Source: Nitrospirota bacterium (lineage in GTDB: Bacteria > Nitrospirota > Nitrospiria > Nitrospirales > Nitrospiraceae). From it: a stretch of 50,123 nucleotides of DNA. This document shows positions 15,775 to 23,610 of this stretch, in pieces (within the stretch, counting starts at the first letter, position 1; every line of letters starts with the position of its first letter). Position numbers and translations under genes: made by a program. The DNA lies in NCBI GenBank assembly GCA_020027965.1, contig JAHRHE010000007.1:1-50123 (forward strand), read 5' to 3'. The notes under the pieces are model-generated. The model was not told where the DNA came from, searched no databases, and saw nothing but the letters and a program-made list of their open reading frames with translations.

Positions 15775-17220
15775 TTTTACGCCGCGCCCGTAGTCGTCCT
15801 GGAACCTGACGATGTCGTCCTCGCCGAGATAGGGCCCGTTCTGCACCTCAATAATGTGCAGCGTATGGGAGCCCGTGTTTTCCAGCCGGTGGCGGGTTTC
15901 TTTGGGAATGCCGGTGCTCTCGCCGACTCGAAGCGCGAATACTCGCCGACCGCGGGTTACCCGGGCCGTCCCCGCGATGACCACCCAGTGCTCGCTCCGC
16001 TGGTGATGAAGCTGCAACGACAGCCGACCGCCGGGGTTGACTGTGACCCGCTTGACCTTGTACCCGGGCCCTTCTTCCAGCACCGTGTATGACCCCCAGG
16101 GCCTGAAGACGGTCCGATGCTCCAGATGTTCGGGAGCACCCTGTTTCTTCAGGATCTCCACGATCTTCTTCACATCCTGGGAACGGGCCTTCGGGCAGAC
16201 CAGCGTGGCGTCCGGCGTGTCGACGACGACCATGCTGGACAGCCCGATGGTGGCCACCAATCGCTGGTCCGCATACAGGATCGAGTCACGGCTGTCCAGG
16301 TCAACGACCTTCCCGCTCACCACATTGCCGGCGTCGTTTCGCGGAGCCACTTCTTCCAGACTGCTCCAGTTGCCGACATCGGACCAGGAAAAGTCTACCG
16401 GGATCATCGCGGCACGGGAAGAGCGCTCCATCACCCCGTTGTCGATCGAGACTGGGGTCAGGCGACGGTAGACCTGCGCCAGTCTGCCCTCGAGAGCACG
16501 GGAAGCGGCCCGGGCAGCAATCCATCGCATCGCGCGCGCGAGGGCGGGCTGGTGACGGGCCACCTCTTCCATGATGGCGCGGGCACGCCAGATGAAGATG
16601 CCGCTATTCCAGAAATAGTTCCCTGATTTGAGATACCGCGCGGCTGTGGCGGCATCCGGCTTCTCAACGAAACGGGCGATAGGATGACCCTTCAGTCCAC
16701 CCTTCCCACCAAGCCGCACGCGCAGATTCGGCTGAATGTAGCCATAGCCCGTCTCCGGCCTGATCGGCTTGATCCCGAAGGTGACCAGATGACCGGCGCA
16801 GGCCAGCTCGGTGCCCAGTCTGACGGCCGCCTGGAACCGCGCATGATCCTTGATGACATGGTCGGCCGGCAGCACCAGCATGATCGCGTAGGGATCCCGG
16901 CGGAGCAACTCGGTCGCCGCCAATGCGATGGCCGGAGCCGTGTTTCGAGCCTCCGGCTCGATGACGAAGTTGTCCGTGAGCGCGTCCTTCCACTCGCCCA
17001 GTTGAAATCGGATCGAATCGGCCTGCACGGGGGTGGTTGAGATGAACACCCTCTTCGACGGCACGCAGCGGAGGACTCGGCGCATAGTCTGCTGGATCAG
17101 GGTCTCCCCGCCCATGATCCGAAGCAGTTGTTTGGGGTAGAGCTGCCGGCTGAGGGGCCAAAATCGGGTCCCGCTCCCTCCGGCCATGATGACGGCGTAG
17201 AGATGGGTGTGGAGTTTCAT
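15754..17220 (-). CDS. manC: Mannose-1-phosphate guanylyltransferase / mannose-6-phosphate isomerase
   Basis: A 488-residue bifunctional type II PMI-GMP enzyme making GDP-mannose. The N-terminal nucleotidyltransferase domain (about 1-350) has MAGGSGTRFWPLSRQLYPKQLL and FVEKPD. The C-terminal cupin isomerase domain (about 370-480) has RPWGSYTVLEEGPGYKVKR and LSLQLHHQRSEHWVV, the metal-binding signature, then GESTGIPKETRHRLEN. It sits between the phosphohexomutase and kdsC. Its last residues are Arg-rich and encoded by the neighbouring repeat arm, so the C-terminal tail is probably not functional. Confidence 0.94.
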   Translation of the reverse strand: MKLHTHLYAVIMAGGSGTRFWPLSRQLYPKQLLRIMGGETLIQQTMRRVLRCVPSKRVFISTTPVQADSIRFQLGEWKDALTDNFVIEPEARNTAPAIALAATELLRRDPYAIMLVLPADHVIKDHARFQAAVRLGTELACAGHLVTFGIKPIRPETGYGYIQPNLRVRLGGKGGLKGHPIARFVEKPDAATAARYLKSGNYFWNSGIFIWRARAIMEEVARHQPALARAMRWIAARAASRALEGRLAQVYRRLTPVSIDNGVMERSSRAAMIPVDFSWSDVGNWSSLEEVAPRNDAGNVVSGKVVDLDSRDSILYADQRLVATIGLSSMVVVDTPDATLVCPKARSQDVKKIVEILKKQGAPEHLEHRTVFRPWGSYTVLEEGPGYKVKRVTVNPGGRLSLQLHHQRSEHWVVIAGTARVTRGRRVFALRVGESTGIPKETRHRLENTGSHTLHIIEVQNGPYLGEDDIVRFQDDYGRGVKRVARRS

Positions 17221-17231
17221 GTAGATCGTTT

Positions 17232-17303
17232 TGTCCGTTGAGTCGGTTTGGTCCGTTGGGTCCGAGAACAGAAATAACGGAACTCACTGGCCCAACTGAC
17301 TTA
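17232..17303. repeat. Word-repeat inverted repeat between kdsC and manC
   Basis: The left arm (17232-17264) repeats GTCCGTTGAGTCGGTTTGGTCCGTTGGGTCC-like words. The right arm (17278-17303) is the complement, ACTCACTGGCCCAACTGAC. The kdsC stop codon (17301-17303) lies at the outer end of the right arm. Confidence 0.55.
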
Positions 17304-17840
17304 ACGTTTAGCTTGTGCCGCCAGAATCATGTCAGCCACTTCCCGCACCGCGCCCTCCCCGCCCTTCCTGCGACAGACGTAATCCACCACCCGCAACACG
17401 GAAGGCATCGCATCGGCCGGCGCGGCCGAAAAGCCCGCGGCCTGCAGCGCTTCGAGGTCGTTGACGTCATCGCCCACGTACGCCACTTCATCCAGAGTCA
17501 GCCCATGCCTGCCGGCTATGTCCCGCATCACCGCGAGTTTATCCGTGATCCCCTGGTGGACCTCAGGGATGGCGAGTTTCTCACCCCGGCGGGCCACGAG
17601 CTTCGTTTGCTCCATCGTGACCAACGCCGTGATCAGCCCGGCACGCTGGAGCAGCTTGATGCCCATCCCATCATGCGTGTTGAATTTTTTCAACTCTTCG
17701 CCGGATTCCGAATAGTACATGCCGGCATCCGTCAAGACACCATCCACATCGGTGGCGAAGAGGCGGACACGCTTGAGCAAGCGGGGATCAGGCGCGCGTG
17801 AGGTCACGCGGGTTCTTCGAGTCACCCGCGTGGCCGCCAT
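17301..17840 (-). CDS. kdsC: 3-deoxy-D-manno-octulosonate 8-phosphate phosphatase
   Basis: A 179-residue HAD-family phosphatase (type C0, no cap domain, normally a tetramer) that releases Kdo for the LPS inner core. HAD motif I is FATDVDGVLTDAG (nucleophile D31, acid D33). YYSESGEELKKFNTHDGMGIKLL is the family-specific region, seen at 42-64. The Lys of motif III lies around 90-100, and motif IV is YVGDDVNDLEAL. Its presence supports an LPS-making outer membrane. No other Kdo gene (kdsA, kdsB, waaA) is in the window. Confidence 0.92.
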   Translation of the reverse strand: MAATRVTRRTRVTSRAPDPRLLKRVRLFATDVDGVLTDAGMYYSESGEELKKFNTHDGMGIKLLQRAGLITALVTMEQTKLVARRGEKLAIPEVHQGITDKLAVMRDIAGRHGLTLDEVAYVGDDVNDLEALQAAGFSAAPADAMPSVLRVVDYVCRRKGGEGAVREVADMILAAQAKR

Positions 17841-17952
17841 GGTCTTGTGAGAGAACTCATCGGTGCGATCTTAGCAAGCAACTCGGGCAAAGACAAGAAA
17901 ACCACCTGAGCGGTGCAGATCACCATAGAAGGCTTCGCGAACCGTGCCTGCG

Positions 17953-18930
17953 TCACCGCGAGCCTCCAAAGTGCCGGAGGTCGGCTTCAACCATCTCCTC
18001 GACAAGTTCTTTGAATGTGATCTTGCAGGTCCAGCCCAACTCGCGCTTGGCCTTTGTCGCGTCGCCCAGCAGCGTTTCCACATCGGCAGGCCGAAGGAAC
18101 TGGGGATCCACCACCACGTGGTCGCGGTAGTCGAGGCCCACATAAGAGAACGCGACGTCGGCGAGTTCTCGGACGGAGTGCTGCTCGCCGGTGGCAACGA
18201 CATAGTCCGTTAGAGAGTCCTGCTGGAGCATCGACCACATGGCTCGGACATACTCCCGAGCGTGCCCCCAGTCCCGTCTGGCCTCCAGGTTTCCGAGGCG
18301 CACCTCCCTGGCGAGCCCCAGCTTGATGCGCGCAGCCTGCGAGGTAATCTTCCTGGTGACGAATTCGAACCCGCGGCGCGGCGACTCATGGTTGTACAGG
18401 ATGCCGGCCGAGGCTTTGATCCTGTACGCCTCCCGGTAGTTTCGCGTGAGGTGAAATCCGGCCACCTTCGAGATGCCGTAGGCGGACCGTGGGTGGAAAG
18501 GTGTCAGTTCGGTCTGAGGAACCTCCGCCACTTTTCCGAACATCTCGCTCGAGGCGGCAAAATAGAAACGGCAATCCGGCGTGCAATCCCGGAGCGCGGC
18601 GAGCACATGGTGGGTCCCGTTGATGTTCGCGTTCAACGTGGAAAACTCGTCCTCGAACGAGTAGGCGACGAAGCTCTGTGCGGCCAGGTGATAGCACTCG
18701 TCCGGCTTGATGGTCTGAAAGACCCGGTAGATGCTGGGGAGACTTTCTAAGGAGGCGGCGTGCAGCTGGAGCCGGTCCTTCAGGTGAAGGATACGCCACA
18801 GCCGGTGCTCCGGGTCCTCGATGGCCACCCGGCGAACGAGGCCGTGCACCTCGTAGCCCTTCTCCAGGAGCAGTTCGGCCAGATAGGATCCGTCCTGACC
18901 GGTAATGCCGGTAATTAAAGCTCGCTTCAT
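17953..18930 (-). CDS. gmd: GDP-mannose 4,6-dehydratase
   Basis: A 325-residue SDR-family enzyme that turns GDP-mannose into GDP-4-keto-6-deoxymannose, the precursor of GDP-fucose, GDP-rhamnose or perosamine. NAD(P)-binding TGITGQDGSYLAE is at the N-terminus, AASSEMFG carries the catalytic Ser/Glu region, YGISKVAG is the YxxxK pair, and NHESPRRGFEFVTRK is a Gmd hallmark. The frame is open to 18969. The ATG at 18930, preceded by GAGGAAGAG, gives the canonical MKRALITG start. No enzyme for the next step (Fcl, Rmd or Per) is in the window. Confidence 0.94.
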   Translation of the reverse strand: MKRALITGITGQDGSYLAELLLEKGYEVHGLVRRVAIEDPEHRLWRILHLKDRLQLHAASLESLPSIYRVFQTIKPDECYHLAAQSFVAYSFEDEFSTLNANINGTHHVLAALRDCTPDCRFYFAASSEMFGKVAEVPQTELTPFHPRSAYGISKVAGFHLTRNYREAYRIKASAGILYNHESPRRGFEFVTRKITSQAARIKLGLAREVRLGNLEARRDWGHAREYVRAMWSMLQQDSLTDYVVATGEQHSVRELADVAFSYVGLDYRDHVVVDPQFLRPADVETLLGDATKAKRELGWTCKITFKELVEEMVEADLRHFGGSR

Positions 18931-18943
18931 GAACAACTCTTCC

Positions 18944-19795
18944 TCACTGAGCCTTAGCCTGAACCTCAACCTGTTCCTGCATGAACCGCTTCAGGGATTC
19001 TTTCCAATGGGGCAGCGTGATCCCAGCCTCCGCCAAAACCCTGTTGGCCAGCACCGTGTATGGTGGTCGGGGTGCGTCGCGGCGAGTCTCCGCGGTCGAG
19101 ATGGCTTGCACGGTCACCGGCAGGCCCATCTGCGCCACGATGGCGCAGGCAAACTCAAACCAGGAGCAGTCGCCGCTCCCGGCCGCATGGGCGACTCCCC
19201 GCAGGTCCAGATGCAAGACGCGCGCAAGCGCGGTCGCCAGATCGCCTGCGTGGGTCGGGCAACCCCGCTGGTCCCCAACAACGCGGAGTGCCGCCTGCTC
19301 ACGGGCGAGCCGTATGATGGTCTTGACGAAGTTCTTCCCGCTCGCACCATAAAGCCAGGAAGTCCGCACCACGAGCGTATTGGGACAGTGCTCCAGAGCC
19401 AACCGCTCCCCCTCGAGCTTGGACCGGCCATAGGCGTTGATCGGATTCGGTTCGTCTGTCTCTGTATACGGCGAACTCTTCAGTCCGTCAAATACATAAT
19501 CGGTCGACAGGTAGATCAGACGAGCGCCGAGTTCAGCCGCTGCGCGGGCGACCCGCTCCGTTCCCAGGGCATTCACGGCCATCGCCACGTCCGGTTCCCT
19601 CTCGGCGCCATCAACATCAGTGAACGCCGCGGCATGGATCACCACCTCGGCCTTGGACGACAGCACGCGCTCTCCCGCATCAGGCCTGAGGAGATCATAC
19701 TGTGGCCAAACGCCGAGCTCGAGCGTATGCCCAGCCAGCACAGGCTGCAGTTCACGCCCTAGTTGCCCATCCGCGCCGGTAACTAAAATTCTCAT
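18944..19795 (-). CDS. rfbD: dTDP-4-dehydrorhamnose reductase
   Basis: A 283-residue SDR enzyme, the last step of dTDP-L-rhamnose synthesis. The N-terminus MRILVTGADGQLGRELQ binds NADPH. STDYVFDG and NAYGRSKLEGE (YxxxK) are present, and RTSWLYGASGKNFVKT is a family signature. The frame extends to 19831, but the ATG at 19795 is the family-like start. The C-terminus (QVEVQAKAQ) is encoded by a GAGGTT/AAGGCT word repeat and looks like an add-on. Its stop is 14 bases before the gmd start. Confidence 0.93.
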   Translation of the reverse strand: MRILVTGADGQLGRELQPVLAGHTLELGVWPQYDLLRPDAGERVLSSKAEVVIHAAAFTDVDGAEREPDVAMAVNALGTERVARAAAELGARLIYLSTDYVFDGLKSSPYTETDEPNPINAYGRSKLEGERLALEHCPNTLVVRTSWLYGASGKNFVKTIIRLAREQAALRVVGDQRGCPTHAGDLATALARVLHLDLRGVAHAAGSGDCSWFEFACAIVAQMGLPVTVQAISTAETRRDAPRPPYTVLANRVLAEAGITLPHWKESLKRFMQEQVEVQAKAQ

Positions 19796-19798
19796 GTC

Positions 19799-19873
19799 CG
19801 TTCGATGTCCTAGATTCGATGTTGGAGGCAACCAGTAACACTAACTTTGAACGTCGAACCTCGAACCTTCGTT
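19799..19873. repeat. Word-repeat inverted repeat between rfbB and rfbD
   Basis: The left arm (19799-19828) carries GTTCGATGTC and ATTCGATGTTGG. The right arm (19842-19873) carries the complement, GAACGTCGAACCTCGAACC. The rfbB stop codon and its last codons (SRFDVQS) are encoded by the right arm. Confidence 0.55.
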
Positions 19874-20875
19874 GAGTCGCTGCCCATACACTTGCTCATA
19901 GTACGCCCGGAACTCGCCTGACTTGATCTTGCGCCACCAGCTTTCGTGGCTGCGGTACCAGTCCACGGTCGCGCGGAGCCCGTCCTCGAAGGACACTGTG
20001 GGCCTCCAGCCCAGCGCATGCAGACGGCGACAATCCACGGCATACCGGCGGTCATGGCCCGGGCGATCACGGACAAACCGGATCAAGCTCATCGGTTTGC
20101 CGAGATGTTTCAGGATCAGCTCAGCAACCGCCAGATTCTCCCGCTCGTTGCCGCCGCCAATATTGTAGATGCCGCCGGGTTCGCCGCGCCGAAAGATATG
20201 CTCGATTGCCGCGCAATGGTCGAACACCGAGAGCCAGTCCCGGCGGTAACGACCATCCCCGTAGAGCGGCAGCGGCTGATCATCGACCGCGTTGGTGACG
20301 AACAGCGGAATGAACTTTTCAGGGTATTGGTTGGGCCCATAGGTGTTGCTGCCCCGCGTGATCACAGCCGGCAAGTTGAACGTGGTCGTATAGCTCTGGA
20401 CCAGCAAGTCCCCGCCGGCCTTGCTGGCAGCGTAGGGACTCCGGGGAGCGAGGGCGTCCTCTTCCTTGGACCATCCCTCTTTCACGCTGCCATAGACCTC
20501 ATCCGTACTCACCTGCAGGAACCGAGCGACCTTGGCCTGACGCGCCTGCTCGAGTAGCACGGCAGTGCCGACCACATCGGTCCTGGCAAACCCGCTGGGG
20601 TCCAGAATCGATCGATCCACGTGGGTCTCCGCCGCGCAGTTGATGACCGCTTCAATGTCGTGATCCTTGAACACCTTCTCGACCGTCTTTGGGTCACAAA
20701 TGTCTCCATGGACAAAGGCATAGCGAGGGTGATTCGACACGTCGGTCAGATTGTCTAAGTTCCCGGAGTAGCGGAGGGCGTCCAGGTTGACGACACGATG
20801 GTCCTTGTCGGCGAGCAGCCGACGCACCAGGTGGGACCCGATGAACCCCGCGCCGCCGGTCACTAAAATACGCAT
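19841..20875 (-). CDS. rfbB: dTDP-glucose 4,6-dehydratase
   Basis: A 344-residue SDR enzyme making dTDP-4-keto-6-deoxyglucose from dTDP-glucose. Signatures: MRILVTGGAGFIGSHLVRRLL, CAAETHVDRSI, VSTDEVYG (catalytic Thr-Asp-Glu), PYAASKAGGD (YxxxK), and TRGSNTYGPNQYPEKFIPLF. Normal length. It supplies the intermediate that RfbC and RfbD turn into dTDP-rhamnose. A four-helix-bundle gene separates it from rfbA, where rfbC might have been expected. No rfbC is present in this window. Confidence 0.95.
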   Translation of the reverse strand: MRILVTGGAGFIGSHLVRRLLADKDHRVVNLDALRYSGNLDNLTDVSNHPRYAFVHGDICDPKTVEKVFKDHDIEAVINCAAETHVDRSILDPSGFARTDVVGTAVLLEQARQAKVARFLQVSTDEVYGSVKEGWSKEEDALAPRSPYAASKAGGDLLVQSYTTTFNLPAVITRGSNTYGPNQYPEKFIPLFVTNAVDDQPLPLYGDGRYRRDWLSVFDHCAAIEHIFRRGEPGGIYNIGGGNERENLAVAELILKHLGKPMSLIRFVRDRPGHDRRYAVDCRRLHALGWRPTVSFEDGLRATVDWYRSHESWWRKIKSGEFRAYYEQVYGQRLNEGSRFDVQS

Positions 20876-20878
20876 AGG

Positions 20879-21330
20879 TTAAGGCTGAGGTTGAGGTTAA
20901 GGTTCTCTCTGCAAAGAACGAATCAAAGCGTTCAGCTCTTGCCAGATGTCGTTGATTGATTCTTTTAATTCAATACAGACTGCGTCTTTGAAGTATCCAA
21001 CTCTCTGACCATAAATTAGGTGGCTCTTGGTTTCTGCGAGGGAGCCCCTGGCAGCATAATAAAAGTTCAGCTTGTCCTTGGTATGCTTTCTACCAAATCC
21101 CTCTGCAATATTCCCTGGAACAGATAACGCCGAGGATCGTATTTGTGAAGTTAGGCCGTAATCTTCCTTCCTCGGCAGCCCTTCAGTGAGCACGTAAATC
21201 TTGTGAGCCAGTTCCATACTTTTCTTCCAAACCGACATCTCTTCAAACGAGCTGAAGCTCATAACAGAATGGTTCAGCTTACCTGCTCAAGGTCACTGCG
21301 CTTGCCCTCAACCTTAACCTCAGCCTTCTA
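20879..21330. repeat. Inverted 22-bp word repeats bracketing the four-helix-bundle gene
   Basis: The left copy (20881-20902) reads AAGGCTGAGGTTGAGGTTAAGG and the right copy (21306-21327), read on the minus strand, AAGGCTGAGGTTAAGGTTGAGG. They differ only by the order of two hexamers. The left arm holds the four-helix gene stop codon and the right arm holds the rfbA stop codon. The pair encloses the four-helix gene like a cassette. Confidence 0.6.
20897..21262 (-). CDS. Four-helix bundle protein (23S rRNA IVP/S23 family)
   Basis: A 121-residue protein of the TIGR02436 four-helix-bundle family, first known from intervening sequences in 23S rRNA genes. Typical blocks: SFEEMSVWKKSMELAHKIY, LTSQIRSSALSVPGNIAEG (family hallmark), and FYYAARGSLAETKSHL. 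The function of the family is not established. Its A+T content is clearly higher than that of the flanking rfb genes, and it is bracketed by matching inverted word repeats, both signs of acquisition. It sits between rfbA and rfbB on the same strand. Confidence 0.92.
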   Translation of the reverse strand: MSFSSFEEMSVWKKSMELAHKIYVLTEGLPRKEDYGLTSQIRSSALSVPGNIAEGFGRKHTKDKLNFYYAARGSLAETKSHLIYGQRVGYFKDAVCIELKESINDIWQELNALIRSLQREP

Positions 21331-22054
21331 ATTTATTGGCGCCGGTCTTCGCCACAAGCTGGTTAGCCAGGAATAAGGATTCAATCGTTCCCGCGTCGGT
21401 CCACCATCCTTCCAGGATGTCCCAGGTCAGTTGCCCGGCCTTGATATAGGCATTGTTGACATCCGTGATCTCCAGCTCCCCACGCCCCGAGGGTGTCAGT
21501 GTCTTGATGATGCCGAACACGCTGGCGTCATAAAAATAAATGCCGGTCACCGCATAGGGAGATCGCGGATGCTGCGGTTTCTCCTCGATCCTGACGACTC
21601 GCTCTCCCTCCAGCACGGGCACGCCGAAGCGCTGCGGGTTGCTGACTTCCTTCAGCAGGATCTTCGCGCCGGTCTTCTGATCTTGAAACGCCTGCGAAGC
21701 CCGCAGAATATTCCGCTCGATGAGATTGTCTCCCAACACGACGCAGATCGGCTCGTTGTCGGCGAAATATTCCGCCAGCCGCAAGGCATCTGCAATCCCG
21801 CCTTCGCCTTCCTGGTAAGTGTAATCCAGATGCTGGAGGCCGAATTCCTTCCCGTTGCCCAGCAGCCTGAGAAAATCTCCGGCGTTGTTCCCCCCGGTCA
21901 CCAGCAGAATCTCACGGATCCCCGCATTGACCAGCGTCTGGATGGGATAGTAGATCATCGGCCGGTCATACACCGGGAGCAGATGCTTATTCGTCACCTT
22001 AGTCATCGGGTGGAGGCGGGTTCCGAGCCCCCCGGCTAGCACGACGCCCTTCAT
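21320..22054 (-). CDS. rfbA: Glucose-1-phosphate thymidylyltransferase, short form
   Basis: A 244-residue nucleotidyltransferase, probably making dTDP-glucose from dTTP and glucose 1-phosphate. The nucleotide loop LAGGLGTRLHPMTKVTNKHLLPV, VLGDNLIE (metal Asp), IEEKPQHPRSPYAVTGIYFYD and GRGELEITDVNNAY are clear. Classical RfbA proteins have about 290 residues; this form lacks the C-terminal regulatory helices, as do many archaeal and environmental homologues. It may therefore be less feedback-controlled, which is an inference. The stop codon lies inside the GAGGTT word repeat. Confidence 0.88.
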   Translation of the reverse strand: MKGVVLAGGLGTRLHPMTKVTNKHLLPVYDRPMIYYPIQTLVNAGIREILLVTGGNNAGDFLRLLGNGKEFGLQHLDYTYQEGEGGIADALRLAEYFADNEPICVVLGDNLIERNILRASQAFQDQKTGAKILLKEVSNPQRFGVPVLEGERVVRIEEKPQHPRSPYAVTGIYFYDASVFGIIKTLTPSGRGELEITDVNNAYIKAGQLTWDILEGWWTDAGTIESLFLANQLVAKTGANKLEG

Positions 22055-22065
22055 CTCTGCTCCAG

Positions 22066-22209
22066 AAGGTTAAAGTTGAGGCTAAAGTTGACTAAGGATC
22101 GCGCTGAGGCTAGGCCAAGAGGGCCACACTTGCGATGCACACCCTGTTCTGATACGAAGCCTTTTTCACTCACTCTCGATATAAACCTCAACCTTAGTCT
22201 TAACCTTTT
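22066..22209. repeat. Word-repeat inverted repeat between the UXS-like gene and rfbA
   Basis: The left arm (22066-22097) reads as GGTTAAAGTTGAGGCTAAAG words. The right arm (22184-22209) is their complement, AACCTCAACCTTAGTCTTAA. The UXS-like stop codon (22200-22202) is in the right arm. Between the arms are about 85 bp without any gene signal. Confidence 0.55.
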
Positions 22210-23216
22210 ACAGTAAGCGCCTTTCGAAAATACTCAATCGTCTTCCGCAGCCCCTCTTCCAAATCGATCTTGGGTTCCCAGCCGAGCAGAACCTTGGCCC
22301 TGCGAATATCGGGGCGTCTCACCTTTGGGTCATCGACCGGTAGCGGCTGGTGCTGCAGGGAGCTGCTGGATCCGGTCAGCTTGAGCACGAGCCTGGCGAT
22401 TTCCATCACGGTCAACTCACGCGGGTTTCCGATGTTGACAGGATCGTGGAGGCTCTCTGTTGGCAGCCCGGCCGGCTGCGAGAGAAATCCGGCTCGGTTG
22501 GTCCTCTCGGCCACGCTCTTGTCCGACTCAGCCATCAGCAGGGCAGTGACGCCGCCGATCAGGTCATCCACATAACAGAAGCTCCGGGTCTGTGATCCGT
22601 CGCCGAAGACCGTGAGCGGTTTCCCCTGCAGCGCCTGCACAATAAAATTCGAGACGACTCGCCCGTCGTTCGGCCTCATGCGAGGTCCGAACGTATTAAA
22701 GATCCGCACAATCCTCGTATCGAGTCCGTGATACCGGTGGTACGCCATTGTTAGCGCCTCGGCGAACCGCTTGGCTTCGTCATAGACACCACGGGGGCTG
22801 ATCGGGTTGACATTGCCCCAGTACGACTCGGGCTGCGGGTTGACTAGCGGATCGCCGTAGACCTCCGAAGTGCTCGCGAGCAGGAACCGCGAGCCCTTCG
22901 CTTTCGCGAGACCCAGCGCCTTGTGGGTGCCCAAGGCCCCGACCTTAAGGGTGGCAATGGGAAATTCGAGGTAGTCCTGGGGGCTGGCGGGCGACGCAAA
23001 ATGCATCACCGCATCCAGCGGCCCATCGAGGTGCAGATAGTCGCACACGTTGTACTTCACGAAGCTGAAGCGCTCGTTGCCAATCAGGTGCGCGATGTTT
23101 TCGGGCCGTCCCGTTATAAAGTTGTCCATGCACACCACCTGATGCCCCTTGGCGACCAGAAGATCGCAGAGGTGACTCCCCACAAACCCCGCTCCGCCGG
23201 TGATCAGAATACGCAT
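22200..23216 (-). CDS. UDP-glucuronate decarboxylase-like NAD-dependent epimerase/dehydratase
   Basis: A 338-residue extended SDR enzyme closest to UDP-glucuronate decarboxylase (UDP-xylose synthase). Signatures: [47 protein letters not shown] (a UXS hallmark), [22 protein letters not shown] (YxxxK), and [10 protein letters not shown]. An extra stretch of about 20 residues (around 240-262, [18 protein letters not shown]) sits before DPVNIGNP, where the family is usually tight. It would supply UDP-xylose or UDP-4-keto-arabinose to the glycan. The stop codon lies within a repeat arm. Confidence 0.87.
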   Translation of the reverse strand: MRILITGGAGFVGSHLCDLLVAKGHQVVCMDNFITGRPENIAHLIGNERFSFVKYNVCDYLHLDGPLDAVMHFASPASPQDYLEFPIATLKVGALGTHKALGLAKAKGSRFLLASTSEVYGDPLVNPQPESYWGNVNPISPRGVYDEAKRFAEALTMAYHRYHGLDTRIVRIFNTFGPRMRPNDGRVVSNFIVQALQGKPLTVFGDGSQTRSFCYVDDLIGGVTALLMAESDKSVAERTNRAGFLSQPAGLPTESLHDPVNIGNPRELTVMEIARLVLKLTGSSSSLQHQPLPVDDPKVRRPDIRRAKVLLGWEPKIDLEEGLRKTIEYFRKALTVKG

Positions 23217-23230
23217 CTTACAAAAATAGA

Positions 23231-23302
23231 TCGAGGTTACGGTTGAGGTTGAGTATCCAGACTTGCACCTATCTGCTTAACCCGAACCTCAGCCTTACTC
23301 TT
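23231..23302. repeat. Word-repeat inverted repeat beyond the chimeric ORF
   Basis: The left arm (23231-23254) reads GAGGTTACGGTTGAGGTTGAG. The right arm (23277-23302) is its complement, TTAACCCGAACCTCAGCCTTA. The chimeric ORF's stop codon (23295-23297) lies in the right arm. The words are the same family as around rfbA. Confidence 0.55.
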
Positions 23303-23567
23303 GGACCACGTTTTGGTACACTGCAACCGTCTCCCTAGCCGTCCGATCCCAGGAGAATTGGGCTGCCTGAGTCAGACCCCGCTCGCACAGGAATCGTCGG
23401 AGCTCGACATCGGTCAAGCTGTTTCGGCCGCTGGCATGCATGCCTGGCGCTGACTCCTTTTCGAGCACCACGATTCGCTTAAACCGAGGCGCAAGGGCCA
23501 GCGCCAGTGCGCACCCAACCACTCCCCCTCCGACAATCGCAATGTGGTACCCCGAACCAGTCGTCAT
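23295..23567 (-). pseudogene. Chimeric remnant: FAD-oxidase N-terminus fused to GT4 glycosyltransferase C-terminus
   Basis: A 90-residue open frame made of two unrelated pieces. Residues 1-50 are a Rossmann FAD-binding start like L-2-hydroxyglutarate oxidase (IAIVGGGVVGCALALALA, VLEKE, HASGRNS). Residues 51-90 are the C-terminal tail of a group 1 glycosyltransferase (LTDVELRRFLCERG, QFSWDRTARETVAVYQ). The junction is near 23417. The simplest reading is a deletion that removed the rest of an oxidoreductase gene and most of a glycosyltransferase gene and left them in frame. It cannot be a functional enzyme of either family. Confidence 0.7.
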
Positions 23568-23610
23568 GTCTCAACCGAACTCCGTCGCCCATCCCATTGT
23601 GGCATCTCTA

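Noticed and set aside
20879-23302. CRISPR-like array
   Set aside because: The GAGGTT/AAGGTT words recur, but without regular repeat-spacer units or cas genes.
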